This document shows positions 1 through 13,400 of a stretch of DNA of 62,000 bases, in pieces. The notes under the pieces were generated by a model. That model was not told where the DNA came from and searched no databases. It saw only the letters and a program-made list of their open reading frames with translations. Source of the DNA: Mesostigma viride (Eukaryota; Streptophyta; Mesostigmatophyceae; Mesostigmatales; Mesostigmataceae); assembly GCA_009746045.1 (NCBI GenBank), contig RPFO01000153.1, positions 1 through 62,000 of the forward strand. The letters run 5' to 3'. The stretch's first letter is position 1, and every line of letters starts with the position of its first letter. The position numbers were made by a program, and so were the translations under genes.

Positions 1-3000
1 TGGTACCACCATTCCGTGGCAGCTTGGCCCAGTTTGCTACCGGCTGGCACACGTTTTCAGTGAATTTTGGGCTCCAGATTTAAATGCAACGTGCGGTTTG
101 AGGCAGGGGAAAACATGCGTGGACGATAGGAATTATAGCACCGGCGGGCTTCAAAGTGCCGGACGGCAGGCGGTACCACCATTCCGTGGCAGCTTGGCCC
201 AGTTTGCTACCGGCTGGCACACGTTTTCAGTGAATTTTGGGCTCCAGATTTAAATGCAACGTGCGGTTTGAGGCAGGGGAAAACATGCGTGGACGATAGG
301 AATTATAGCACCGGCGGGCTTCAAAGTGCCGGACGGCAGGCGGTACCACCATTCCGTGGCAGCTTGGCCCAGTTTGCTACCGGCTGGCACACGTTTTCAG
401 TGAATTTTGGGCTCCAGATTTAAATGCAACGTGCGGTTTGAGGCAGGGGAAAACATGCGTGGACGATAGGAATTATAGCACCGGCGGGCTTCAAAGTGCC
501 GGACGGCAGGCGGTACCACCATTCCGTGGCAGCTTGGCCCAGTTTGCTACCGGCTGGCACACGTTTTCAGTGAATTTTGGGCTCCAGATTTAAATGCAAC
601 GTGCGGTTTGAGGCAGGGGAAAACATGCGTGGACGATAGGAATTATAGCACCGGCGGGCTTCAAAGTGCCGGACGGCAGGCGGTACCACCATTCCGTGGC
701 AGCTTGGCCCAGTTTGCTACCGGCTGGCACACGTTTTCAGTGAATTTTGGGCTCCAGATTTAAATGCAACGTGCGGTTTGAGGCAGGGGAAAACATGCGT
801 GGACGATAGGAATTATAGCACCGGCGGGCTTCAAAGTGCCGGACGGCAGGCGGTACCACCATTCCGTGGCAGCTTGGCCCAGTTTGCTACCGGCTGGCAC
901 ACGTTTTCAGTGAATTTTGGGCTCCAGATTTAAATGCAACGTGCGGTTTGAGGCAGGGGAAAACATGCGTGGACGATAGGAATTATAGCACCGGCGGGCT
1001 TCAAAGTGCCGGACGGCAGGCGGTACCACCATTCCGTGGCAGCTTGGCCCAGTTTGCTACCGGCTGGCACACGTTTTCAGTGAATTTTGGGCTCCAGATT
1101 TAAATGCAACGTGCGGTTTGAGGCAGGGGAAAACATGCGTGGACGATAGGAATTATAGCACCGGCGGGCTTCAAAGTGCCGGACGGCAGGCGGTACCACC
1201 ATTCCGTGGCAGCTTGGCCCAGTTTGCTACCGGCTGGCACACGTTTTCAGTGAATTTTGGGCTCCAGATTTAAATGCAACGTGCGGTTTGAGGCAGGGGA
1301 AAACATGCGTGGACGATAGGAATTATAGCACCGGCGGGCTTCAAAGTGCCGGACGGCAGGCGGTACCACCATTCCGTGGCAGCTTGGCCCAGTTTGCTAC
1401 CGGCTGGCACACGTTTTCAGTGAATTTTGGGCTCCAGATTTAAATGCAACGTGCGGTTTGAGGCAGGGGAAAACATGCGTGGACGATAGGAATTATAGCA
1501 CCGGCGGGCTTCAAAGTGCCGGACGGCAGGCGGTACCACCATTCCGTGGCAGCTTGGCCCAGTTTGCTACCGGCTGGCACACGTTTTCAGTGAATTTTGG
1601 GCTCCAGATTTAAATGCAACGTGCGGTTTGAGGCAGGGGAAAACATGCGTGGACGATAGGAATTATAGCACCGGCGGGCTTCAAAGTGCCGGACGGCAGG
1701 CGGTACCACCATTCCGTGGCAGCTTGGCCCAGTTTGCTACCGGCTGGCACACGTTTTCAGTGAATTTTGGGCTCCAGATTTAAATGCAACGTGCGGTTTG
1801 AGGCAGGGGAAAACATGCGTGGACGATAGGAATTATAGCACCGGCGGGCTTCAAAGTGCCGGACGGCAGGCGGTACCACCATTCCGTGGCAGCTTGGCCC
1901 AGTTTGCTACCGGCTGGCACACGTTTTCAGTGAATTTTGGGCTCCAGATTTAAATGCAACGTGCGGTTTGAGGCAGGGGAAAACATGCGTGGACGATAGG
2001 AATTATAGCACCGGCGGGCTTCAAAGTGCCGGACGGCAGGCGGTACCACCATTCCGTGGCAGCTTGGCCCAGTTTGCTACCGGCTGGCACACGTTTTCAG
2101 TGAATTTTGGGCTCCAGATTTAAATGCAACGTGCGGTTTGAGGCAGGGGAAAACATGCGTGGACGATAGGAATTATAGCACCGGCGGGCTTCAAAGTGCC
2201 GGACGGCAGGCGGTACCACCATTCCGTGGCAGCTTGGCCCAGTTTGCTACCGGCTGGCACACGTTTTCAGTGAATTTTGGGCTCCAGATTTAAATGCAAC
2301 GTGCGGTTTGAGGCAGGGGAAAACATGCGTGGACGATAGGAATTATAGCACCGGCGGGCTTCAAAGTGCCGGACGGCAGGCGGTACCACCATTCCGTGGC
2401 AGCTTGGCCCAGTTTGCTACCGGCTGGCACACGTTTTCAGTGAATTTTGGGCTCCAGATTTAAATGCAACGTGCGGTTTGAGGCAGGGGAAAACATGCGT
2501 GGACGATAGGAATTATAGCACCGGCGGGCTTCAAAGTGCCGGACGGCAGGCGGTACCACCATTCCGTGGCAGCTTGGCCCAGTTTGCTACCGGCTGGCAC
2601 ACGTTTTCAGTGAATTTTGGGCTCCAGATTTAAATGCAACGTGCGGTTTGAGGCAGGGGAAAACATGCGTGGACGATAGGAATTATAGCACCGGCGGGCT
2701 TCAAAGTGCCGGACGGCAGGCGGTACCACCATTCCGTGGCAGCTTGGCCCAGTTTGCTACCGGCTGGCACACGTTTTCAGTGAATTTTGGGCTCCAGATT
2801 TAAATGCAACGTGCGGTTTGAGGCAGGGGAAAACATGCGTGGACGATAGGAATTATAGCACCGGCGGGCTTCAAAGTGCCGGACGGCAGGCGGTACCACC
2901 ATTCCGTGGCAGCTTGGCCCAGTTTGCTACCGGCTGGCACACGTTTTCAGTGAATTTTGGGCTCCAGATTTAAATGCAACGTGCGGTTTGAGGCAGGGGA

Positions 3001-6000
3001 AAACATGCGTGGACGATAGGAATTATAGCACCGGCGGGCTTCAAAGTGCCGGACGGCAGGCGGTACCACCATTCCGTGGCAGCTTGGCCCAGTTTGCTAC
3101 CGGCTGGCACACGTTTTCAGTGAATTTTGGGCTCCAGATTTAAATGCAACGTGCGGTTTGAGGCAGGGGAAAACATGCGTGGACGATAGGAATTATAGCA
3201 CCGGCGGGCTTCAAAGTGCCGGACGGCAGGCGGTACCACCATTCCGTGGCAGCTTGGCCCAGTTTGCTACCGGCTGGCACACGTTTTCAGTGAATTTTGG
3301 GCTCCAGATTTAAATGCAACGTGCGGTTTGAGGCAGGGGAAAACATGCGTGGACGATAGGAATTATAGCACCGGCGGGCTTCAAAGTGCCGGACGGCAGG
3401 CGGTACCACCATTCCGTGGCAGCTTGGCCCAGTTTGCTACCGGCTGGCACACGTTTTCAGTGAATTTTGGGCTCCAGATTTAAATGCAACGTGCGGTTTG
3501 AGGCAGGGGAAAACATGCGTGGACGATAGGAATTATAGCACCGGCGGGCTTCAAAGTGCCGGACGGCAGGCGGTACCACCATTCCGTGGCAGCTTGGCCC
3601 AGTTTGCTACCGGCTGGCACACGTTTTCAGTGAATTTTGGGCTCCAGATTTAAATGCAACGTGCGGTTTGAGGCAGGGGAAAACATGCGTGGACGATAGG
3701 AATTATAGCACCGGCGGGCTTCAAAGTGCCGGACGGCAGGCGGTACCACCATTCCGTGGCAGCTTGGCCCAGTTTGCTACCGGCTGGCACACGTTTTCAG
3801 TGAATTTTGGGCTCCAGATTTAAATGCAACGTGCGGTTTGAGGCAGGGGAAAACATGCGTGGACGATAGGAATTATAGCACCGGCGGGCTTCAAAGTGCC
3901 GGACGGCAGGCGGTACCACCATTCCGTGGCAGCTTGGCCCAGTTTGCTACCGGCTGGCACACGTTTTCAGTGAATTTTGGGCTCCAGATTTAAATGCAAC
4001 GTGCGGTTTGAGGCAGGGGAAAACATGCGTGGACGATAGGAATTATAGCACCGGCGGGCTTCAAAGTGCCGGACGGCAGGCGGTACCACCATTCCGTGGC
4101 AGCTTGGCCCAGTTTGCTACCGGCTGGCACACGTTTTCAGTGAATTTTGGGCTCCAGATTTAAATGCAACGTGCGGTTTGAGGCAGGGGAAAACATGCGT
4201 GGACGATAGGAATTATAGCACCGGCGGGCTTCAAAGTGCCGGACGGCAGGCGGTACCACCATTCCGTGGCAGCTTGGCCCAGTTTGCTACCGGCTGGCAC
4301 ACGTTTTCAGTGAATTTTGGGCTCCAGATTTAAATGCAACGTGCGGTTTGAGGCAGGGGAAAACATGCGTGGACGATAGGAATTATAGCACCGGCGGGCT
4401 TCAAAGTGCCGGACGGCAGGCGGTACCACCATTCCGTGGCAGCTTGGCCCAGTTTGCTACCGGCTGGCACACGTTTTCAGTGAATTTTGGGCTCCAGATT
4501 TAAATGCAACGTGCGGTTTGAGGCAGGGGAAAACATGCGTGGACGATAGGAATTATAGCACCGGCGGGCTTCAAAGTGCCGGACGGCAGGCGGTACCACC
4601 ATTCCGTGGCAGCTTGGCCCAGTTTGCTACCGGCTGGCACACGTTTTCAGTGAATTTTGGGCTCCAGATTTAAATGCAACGTGCGGTTTGAGGCAGGGGA
4701 AAACATGCGTGGACGATAGGAATTATAGCACCGGCGGGCTTCAAAGTGCCGGACGGCAGGCGGTACCACCATTCCGTGGCAGCTTGGCCCAGTTTGCTAC
4801 CGGCTGGCACACGTTTTCAGTGAATTTTGGGCTCCAGATTTAAATGCAACGTGCGGTTTGAGGCAGGGGAAAACATGCGTGGACGATAGGAATTATAGCA
4901 CCGGCGGGCTTCAAAGTGCCGGACGGCAGGCGGTACCACCATTCCGTGGCAGCTTGGCCCAGTTTGCTACCGGCTGGCACACGTTTTCAGTGAATTTTGG
5001 GCTCCAGATTTAAATGCAACGTGCGGTTTGAGGCAGGGGAAAACATGCGTGGACGATAGGAATTATAGCACCGGCGGGCTTCAAAGTGCCGGACGGCAGG
5101 CGGTACCACCATTCCGTGGCAGCTTGGCCCAGTTTGCTACCGGCTGGCACACGTTTTCAGTGAATTTTGGGCTCCAGATTTAAATGCAACGTGCGGTTTG
5201 AGGCAGGGGAAAACATGCGTGGACGATAGGAATTATAGCACCGGCGGGCTTCAAAGTGCCGGACGGCAGGCGGTACCACCATTCCGTGGCAGCTTGGCCC
5301 AGTTTGCTACCGGCTGGCACACGTTTTCAGTGAATTTTGGGCTCCAGATTTAAATGCAACGTGCGGTTTGAGGCAGGGGAAAACATGCGTGGACGATAGG
5401 AATTATAGCACCGGCGGGCTTCAAAGTGCCGGACGGCAGGCGGTACCACCATTCCGTGGCAGCTTGGCCCAGTTTGCTACCGGCTGGCACACGTTTTCAG
5501 TGAATTTTGGGCTCCAGATTTAAATGCAACGTGCGGTTTGAGGCAGGGGAAAACATGCGTGGACGATAGGAATTATAGCACCGGCGGGCTTCAAAGTGCC
5601 GGACGGCAGGCGGTACCACCATTCCGTGGCAGCTTGGCCCAGTTTGCTACCGGCTGGCACACGTTTTCAGTGAATTTTGGGCTCCAGATTTAAATGCAAC
5701 GTGCGGTTTGAGGCAGGGGAAAACATGCGTGGACGATAGGAATTATAGCACCGGCGGGCTTCAAAGTGCCGGACGGCAGGCGGTACCACCATTCCGTGGC
5801 AGCTTGGCCCAGTTTGCTACCGGCTGGCACACGTTTTCAGTGAATTTTGGGCTCCAGATTTAAATGCAACGTGCGGTTTGAGGCAGGGGAAAACATGCGT
5901 GGACGATAGGAATTATAGCACCGGCGGGCTTCAAAGTGCCGGACGGCAGGCGGTACCACCATTCCGTGGCAGCTTGGCCCAGTTTGCTACCGGCTGGCAC

Positions 6001-9000
6001 ACGTTTTCAGTGAATTTTGGGCTCCAGATTTAAATGCAACGTGCGGTTTGAGGCAGGGGAAAACATGCGTGGACGATAGGAATTATAGCACCGGCGGGCT
6101 TCAAAGTGCCGGACGGCAGGCGGTACCACCATTCCGTGGCAGCTTGGCCCAGTTTGCTACCGGCTGGCACACGTTTTCAGTGAATTTTGGGCTCCAGATT
6201 TAAATGCAACGTGCGGTTTGAGGCAGGGGAAAACATGCGTGGACGATAGGAATTATAGCACCGGCGGGCTTCAAAGTGCCGGACGGCAGGCGGTACCACC
6301 ATTCCGTGGCAGCTTGGCCCAGTTTGCTACCGGCTGGCACACGTTTTCAGTGAATTTTGGGCTCCAGATTTAAATGCAACGTGCGGTTTGAGGCAGGGGA
6401 AAACATGCGTGGACGATAGGAATTATAGCACCGGCGGGCTTCAAAGTGCCGGACGGCAGGCGGTACCACCATTCCGTGGCAGCTTGGCCCAGTTTGCTAC
6501 CGGCTGGCACACGTTTTCAGTGAATTTTGGGCTCCAGATTTAAATGCAACGTGCGGTTTGAGGCAGGGGAAAACATGCGTGGACGATAGGAATTATAGCA
6601 CCGGCGGGCTTCAAAGTGCCGGACGGCAGGCGGTACCACCATTCCGTGGCAGCTTGGCCCAGTTTGCTACCGGCTGGCACACGTTTTCAGTGAATTTTGG
6701 GCTCCAGATTTAAATGCAACGTGCGGTTTGAGGCAGGGGAAAACATGCGTGGACGATAGGAATTATAGCACCGGCGGGCTTCAAAGTGCCGGACGGCAGG
6801 CGGTACCACCATTCCGTGGCAGCTTGGCCCAGTTTGCTACCGGCTGGCACACGTTTTCAGTGAATTTTGGGCTCCAGATTTAAATGCAACGTGCGGTTTG
6901 AGGCAGGGGAAAACATGCGTGGACGATAGGAATTATAGCACCGGCGGGCTTCAAAGTGCCGGACGGCAGGCGGTACCACCATTCCGTGGCAGCTTGGCCC
7001 AGTTTGCTACCGGCTGGCACACGTTTTCAGTGAATTTTGGGCTCCAGATTTAAATGCAACGTGCGGTTTGAGGCAGGGGAAAACATGCGTGGACGATAGG
7101 AATTATAGCACCGGCGGGCTTCAAAGTGCCGGACGGCAGGCGGTACCACCATTCCGTGGCAGCTTGGCCCAGTTTGCTACCGGCTGGCACACGTTTTCAG
7201 TGAATTTTGGGCTCCAGATTTAAATGCAACGTGCGGTTTGAGGCAGGGGAAAACATGCGTGGACGATAGGAATTATAGCACCGGCGGGCTTCAAAGTGCC
7301 GGACGGCAGGCGGTACCACCATTCCGTGGCAGCTTGGCCCAGTTTGCTACCGGCTGGCACACGTTTTCAGTGAATTTTGGGCTCCAGATTTAAATGCAAC
7401 GTGCGGTTTGAGGCAGGGGAAAACATGCGTGGACGATAGGAATTATAGCACCGGCGGGCTTCAAAGTGCCGGACGGCAGGCGGTACCACCATTCCGTGGC
7501 AGCTTGGCCCAGTTTGCTACCGGCTGGCACACGTTTTCAGTGAATTTTGGGCTCCAGATTTAAATGCAACGTGCGGTTTGAGGCAGGGGAAAACATGCGT
7601 GGACGATAGGAATTATAGCACCGGCGGGCTTCAAAGTGCCGGACGGCAGGCGGTACCACCATTCCGTGGCAGCTTGGCCCAGTTTGCTACCGGCTGGCAC
7701 ACGTTTTCAGTGAATTTTGGGCTCCAGATTTAAATGCAACGTGCGGTTTGAGGCAGGGGAAAACATGCGTGGACGATAGGAATTATAGCACCGGCGGGCT
7801 TCAAAGTGCCGGACGGCAGGCGGTACCACCATTCCGTGGCAGCTTGGCCCAGTTTGCTACCGGCTGGCACACGTTTTCAGTGAATTTTGGGCTCCAGATT
7901 TAAATGCAACGTGCGGTTTGAGGCAGGGGAAAACATGCGTGGACGATAGGAATTATAGCACCGGCGGGCTTCAAAGTGCCGGACGGCAGGCGGTACCACC
8001 ATTCCGTGGCAGCTTGGCCCAGTTTGCTACCGGCTGGCACACGTTTTCAGTGAATTTTGGGCTCCAGATTTAAATGCAACGTGCGGTTTGAGGCAGGGGA
8101 AAACATGCGTGGACGATAGGAATTATAGCACCGGCGGGCTTCAAAGTGCCGGACGGCAGGCGGTACCACCATTCCGTGGCAGCTTGGCCCAGTTTGCTAC
8201 CGGCTGGCACACGTTTTCAGTGAATTTTGGGCTCCAGATTTAAATGCAACGTGCGGTTTGAGGCAGGGGAAAACATGCGTGGACGATAGGAATTATAGCA
8301 CCGGCGGGCTTCAAAGTGCCGGACGGCAGGCGGTACCACCATTCCGTGGCAGCTTGGCCCAGTTTGCTACCGGCTGGCACACGTTTTCAGTGAATTTTGG
8401 GCTCCAGATTTAAATGCAACGTGCGGTTTGAGGCAGGGGAAAACATGCGTGGACGATAGGAATTATAGCACCGGCGGGCTTCAAAGTGCCGGACGGCAGG
8501 CGGTACCACCATTCCGTGGCAGCTTGGCCCAGTTTGCTACCGGCTGGCACACGTTTTCAGTGAATTTTGGGCTCCAGATTTAAATGCAACGTGCGGTTTG
8601 AGGCAGGGGAAAACATGCGTGGACGATAGGAATTATAGCACCGGCGGGCTTCAAAGTGCCGGACGGCAGGCGGTACCACCATTCCGTGGCAGCTTGGCCC
8701 AGTTTGCTACCGGCTGGCACACGTTTTCAGTGAATTTTGGGCTCCAGATTTAAATGCAACGTGCGGTTTGAGGCAGGGGAAAACATGCGTGGACGATAGG
8801 AATTATAGCACCGGCGGGCTTCAAAGTGCCGGACGGCAGGCGGTACCACCATTCCGTGGCAGCTTGGCCCAGTTTGCTACCGGCTGGCACACGTTTTCAG
8901 TGAATTTTGGGCTCCAGATTTAAATGCAACGTGCGGTTTGAGGCAGGGGAAAACATGCGTGGACGATAGGAATTATAGCACCGGCGGGCTTCAAAGTGCC

Positions 9001-10377
9001 GGACGGCAGGCGGTACCACCATTCCGTGGCAGCTTGGCCCAGTTTGCTACCGGCTGGCACACGTTTTCAGTGAATTTTGGGCTCCAGATTTAAATGCAAC
9101 GTGCGGTTTGAGGCAGGGGAAAACATGCGTGGACGATAGGAATTATAGCACCGGCGGGCTTCAAAGTGCCGGACGGCAGGCGGTACCACCATTCCGTGGC
9201 AGCTTGGCCCAGTTTGCTACCGGCTGGCACACGTTTTCAGTGAATTTTGGGCTCCAGATTTAAATGCAACGTGCGGTTTGAGGCAGGGGAAAACATGCGT
9301 GGACGATAGGAATTATAGCACCGGCGGGCTTCAAAGTGCCGGACGGCAGGCGGTACCACCATTCCGTGGCAGCTTGGCCCAGTTTGCTACCGGCTGGCAC
9401 ACGTTTTCAGTGAATTTTGGGCTCCAGATTTAAATGCAACGTGCGGTTTGAGGCAGGGGAAAACATGCGTGGACGATAGGAATTATAGCACCGGCGGGCT
9501 TCAAAGTGCCGGACGGCAGGCGGTACCACCATTCCGTGGCAGCTTGGCCCAGTTTGCTACCGGCTGGCACACGTTTTCAGTGAATTTTGGGCTCCAGATT
9601 TAAATGCAACGTGCGGTTTGAGGCAGGGGAAAACATGCGTGGACGATAGGAATTATAGCACCGGCGGGCTTCAAAGTGCCGGACGGCAGGCGGTACCACC
9701 ATTCCGTGGCAGCTTGGCCCAGTTTGCTACCGGCTGGCACACGTTTTCAGTGAATTTTGGGCTCCAGATTTAAATGCAACGTGCGGTTTGAGGCAGGGGA
9801 AAACATGCGTGGACGATAGGAATTATAGCACCGGCGGGCTTCAAAGTGCCGGACGGCAGGCGGTACCACCATTCCGTGGCAGCTTGGCCCAGTTTGCTAC
9901 CGGCTGGCACACGTTTTCAGTGAATTTTGGGCTCCAGATTTAAATGCAACGTGCGGTTTGAGGCAGGGGAAAACATGCGTGGACGATAGGAATTATAGCA
10001 CCGGCGGGCTTCAAAGTGCCGGACGGCAGGCGGTACCACCATTCCGTGGCAGCTTGGCCCAGTTTGCTACCGGCTGGCACACGTTTTCAGTGAATTTTGG
10101 GCTCCAGATTTAAATGCAACGTGCGGTTTGAGGCAGGGGAAAACATGCGTGGACGATAGGAATTATAGCACCGGCGGGCTTCAAAGTGCCGGACGGCAGG
10201 CGGTACCACCATTCCGTGGCAGCTTGGCCCAGTTTGCTACCGGCTGGCACACGTTTTCAGTGAATTTTGGGCTCCAGATTTAAATGCAACGTGCGGTTTG
10301 AGGCAGGGGAAAACATGCGTGGACGATAGGAATTATAGCACCGGCGGGCTTCAAAGTGCCGGACGGCAGGCGGTACC
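1..10377. repeat. 170-bp satellite, 61 head-to-tail units
   Basis: The unit begins GGTACCACCATTCCGTGG and recurs exactly every 170 bases (positions 2, 172, 342 ... 10202). That gives 61 full units plus a 6-base remnant (GGTACC) at 10372-10377. I saw no difference between units by eye; the only deviation is base 1 (T where every other unit has C). Each unit contains the palindrome ATTTAAAT and a GGTACC site at the unit boundary. No open frame of note crosses the units. The array runs off the left edge. It could be a centromeric or other satellite, the tandem 5' monomers of the adjoining retrotransposon, or an over-expanded assembly repeat. Confidence 0.98.
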
Positions 10378-10491
10378 GCGACCGCAGCGCGTTGGGGGGC
10401 TGCCGCCCCCCAAACCCCCCGCGTGGGGGGCTCCGCCCCCCACACCCCCCGCCCCCCCCCTCGGTGGCTGCCACGCCTGCCCTGATTGTTC
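10378..10491 (+). promoter_or_regulatory. GC-rich leader with two adjacent hairpins
   Basis: This segment joins the last satellite remnant to the first ATG of the retrotransposon. It holds two near-perfect hairpins in a row. The first is at 10392-10413 (TTGGGGGGC, loop TGCC, GCCCCCCAA). The second is at 10423-10443 (GTGGGGGGC, loop TCC, GCCCCCCAC). They look like structured 5' UTR. R2-type elements, which share the restriction-like endonuclease, are known to carry a self-cleaving HDV-like ribozyme at their 5' end. I cannot show that fold here; a role in RNA processing or translation is inference. Confidence 0.5.
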
Positions 10492-13400
10492 ATGGACGAC
10501 CCACGACCCCCTTCGCCCAACGGCTCCCCCGCTCCCCGGTTGGCGCCTCGGCGGTCCTCTCGGCTTGCGGCCCTTCTTGCGGAGGTGGGCGACCCGGCTG
10601 CGGGGGGCTCGGGCGCCCCGGTCTCCCCCTCCTTGGTCTGCGAGGTCTGCCGGAGCGGGCACCGCGGGCACCACATGTTAGTTTGTGATGCTTGCAATTC
10701 CGGGTGGCACTTGCAGTGTCTTACTCCCCGGCTCTACCGGGTCCCGCCGGGCTCCTGGACGTGCCCGCGCTGTCCCCCCCGGCGGGCCCCCGGGCTGCCC
10801 TCCCCGCTGGGTGCTCCGGCCCCCTGCCCCGTGTGCCCCCCTGCCGAGGCCCTCGGGGCGGGCCGTGGCCTGCCCGATGGGGCCGCCGTTGCTCGGGCCC
10901 TGGCGCCCTCGGCCCCGGGGCCCCACCCGTCGCCTGGCCCCGCCGACGGGGGCGCGGCGCTGTCGCCTGGGCTGGGCCCGGCCGACCCCCGGCGGGCCTG
11001 GCGACCCCGGCGCCCGCCCCCGGCCCCTCGCTCCCCGACGCTCTGGCCTCCCTTCCCCCGGCCGCGGTTGGCCACCCAGCCGCCACCCCCGTCCTTGCCG
11101 CGTGGGACGGCGGCCCCCGGGCCCACGCGTTCACCTCGTGGCCGCCCTCGCACATTGTCGGCGTGGTGGGCCGCGCCACCTTTTCTTGGGCGTACTGCCC
11201 TTTGTTGCTGGACGCGGTCGGGTTGAGGCCGCCTTCCCCTCGCTCCCTAGGCCCCCGGCCTTCCTGGCCCTAGTTGCGCAGGTGCGGGCGACATTTCTTT
11301 CCGCCGCCCCCCGGTGACGGCCTCGACTCTTTGGGGGTATGTCTTGGAAGGATATCACGCCGGCTGCCGGCTGCCGTGGCATCTCCCGGCCGCCCGGCAG
11401 GAAGAGCTGCTTTCCCTGGACGAGCGGGTGGGTCAGGAGGTGGTCGAGTTCGTCACGGCGGTGGCTCGAGACGCACAGGTCTCGGTGCGGGCGGCCTACC
11501 TCGCGGGCGGCGCCGACCTGGGCCTCATGTCCCCGCGGCAGCTTCGCCTCTTCTTGGACGCCCAGGCCCCGCCTCCCGGCCCGGTTGCCAGTGGGGGCTT
11601 TCTCATCACCTCCCTCAGCCTGGCGCAGGCCGCCATGCTGCGTGTGGAGTTCGGGGCCCCCATCGCGGTTCAGGGCGGCCAGGCCATCTTGGTGGACTCG
11701 GCCGGGCGCGCCCAGCCCCTAACCGCGGGGACGCCTGTTTCTGCCTTCCTCCACGACATCCTGGAGTTGGCAGGCATCCCGCACGAATGGCACCCCGCGG
11801 CTGACCAACCGGTCGGCATCCTCTCGCGCGCCCAGATTGCTGCTCTCCCGGGTTGCTGGGAGGCCGGCTGGGACCCGCCCCCCCTCATGTCCGGTCCCTT
11901 CTGGAGGGGGACGACCCCGAGTCGGGCTCCTGTGCCATCTGCCTTGAGCCCTTCCGGCCGGGGGATGGCTTGTGTCGCCTGCCCGCGTGCGGCCACACAT
12001 TCCATCAAGCGTGCATCGCGCGCAGCTTGCTCCACTCCGTGCCGCGCTGCCCGTTGTGCCGGGCTGTTGTGCCGCCCCCTGGGACTGCGCTTCCTCTCGG
12101 CCCGCCCCCGGTCTCGCTGGGTCCCCTGCCGGGTCCCCACCGGGCCCCGGGGCCAGCTGCCTCCCCGACCCCTCGGCCGCCGCCCCCGGCCTCGTTGCCG
12201 GGGCCTGGGGTGGTCGCGGGCGCGCTGGCGAGTCCCCCTGGGAGGGGCGCCGGCGTTCTCGATCCCCCTCCGCTGGGGGTCTCCCCGGTGGGCACTGCCT
12301 CCTCCGTGGCCCCGGCGGGCATGCCGGGCGCTGGTCGGGTCGTGGTGCGCGCGCCTGCCGGCCCGGCTGGGGAGACGCCGCAGGCCCCACGTCCTGCCTT
12401 TGCTGGCGCCGCTCCCCGCCACTCAGCGCCCGCCGACGGCCTTCACCGGTGTGCCGTGCTGCTTCCCACGGGGTCCCCGTGTGCTGGTGTGTTCCACAAC
12501 CGTAACCTCCTCTGCCAGCACCTTCGCGCTGTGCACCCCGATCTCGGCGCGGCGGATCTGCAGGCCATGAGCTGTTACCGGTGCCCGGAAGCTCACTGCC
12601 AGCGGGTGTACTCCATTCACGGGCGCGCTCAGCACGCGCGCGCCTGTGTTGCTCAACGGCCCCTCAACCGGCCAGCAGTCCCGGCCCCCTCCCCCCCTCC
12701 CGCCTCGGCTCCCACCGGCTCCCAGCCCCCGCCGCCCGACTACTCGGCCAGTTGGCGTTGGCTTGACACGGTTCCCTGGGATGCATGCGCCATCAACCCG
12801 ACGTCTACCCTGACCGACCTCCCCCACCGCGCGCGTAGCCTTTTCGCGCAATGTGCAATCGTTTCTCTCCGGCGCATGCACGCCGCTCCGGACGACCCGC
12901 TGGGCTTTAAACTGCACATGGTGACCCCCCGCCTGCTCCTCACCCCTCTCGGGCGTGGTGTGCGCGGCCTCCAGGGTGCGGTTATTGCCCGTTGCCGACG
13001 CTTTCTGCAGGGGGACTGGGAGGGGCTGTTTGGCGTGCCGCCCCCGCGCACGGCCCGGCTGTCGGGGGAGGTCAACTTCGAGCGGGTGGCCGCCGACGTC
13101 ATCCGCCTCGTCCGCGAGGGGCAGCTCAGCCGGGCCATGACCCGCTTGGAAATGGCCAAGCTGGCCCCCGCCAATGCGGCTACCCTGGCGGCCTTGGAGG
13201 CTCTTCACCCTGCGGAGCCCGGATTCCAGCTGCCCGTGCCGGACCCCCTGCCGGCCCCCCTCCGGCTGGACCGCGACTGCTTCCTGGAGGTGATGCGTGC
13301 GGTCCCGCGGGCTTCCTCTACCGGGCCGTCGGGCTGGCGCTACGAGCACTTGGAGGTCCTGGTGGGGCATGGGGGCGAGGACATTCTCTTTGACACCCTC

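Noticed and set aside
1-10377. CRISPR-like array
   Set aside because: The whole 170-bp unit is repeated without variable spacers, and the window is eukaryotic.
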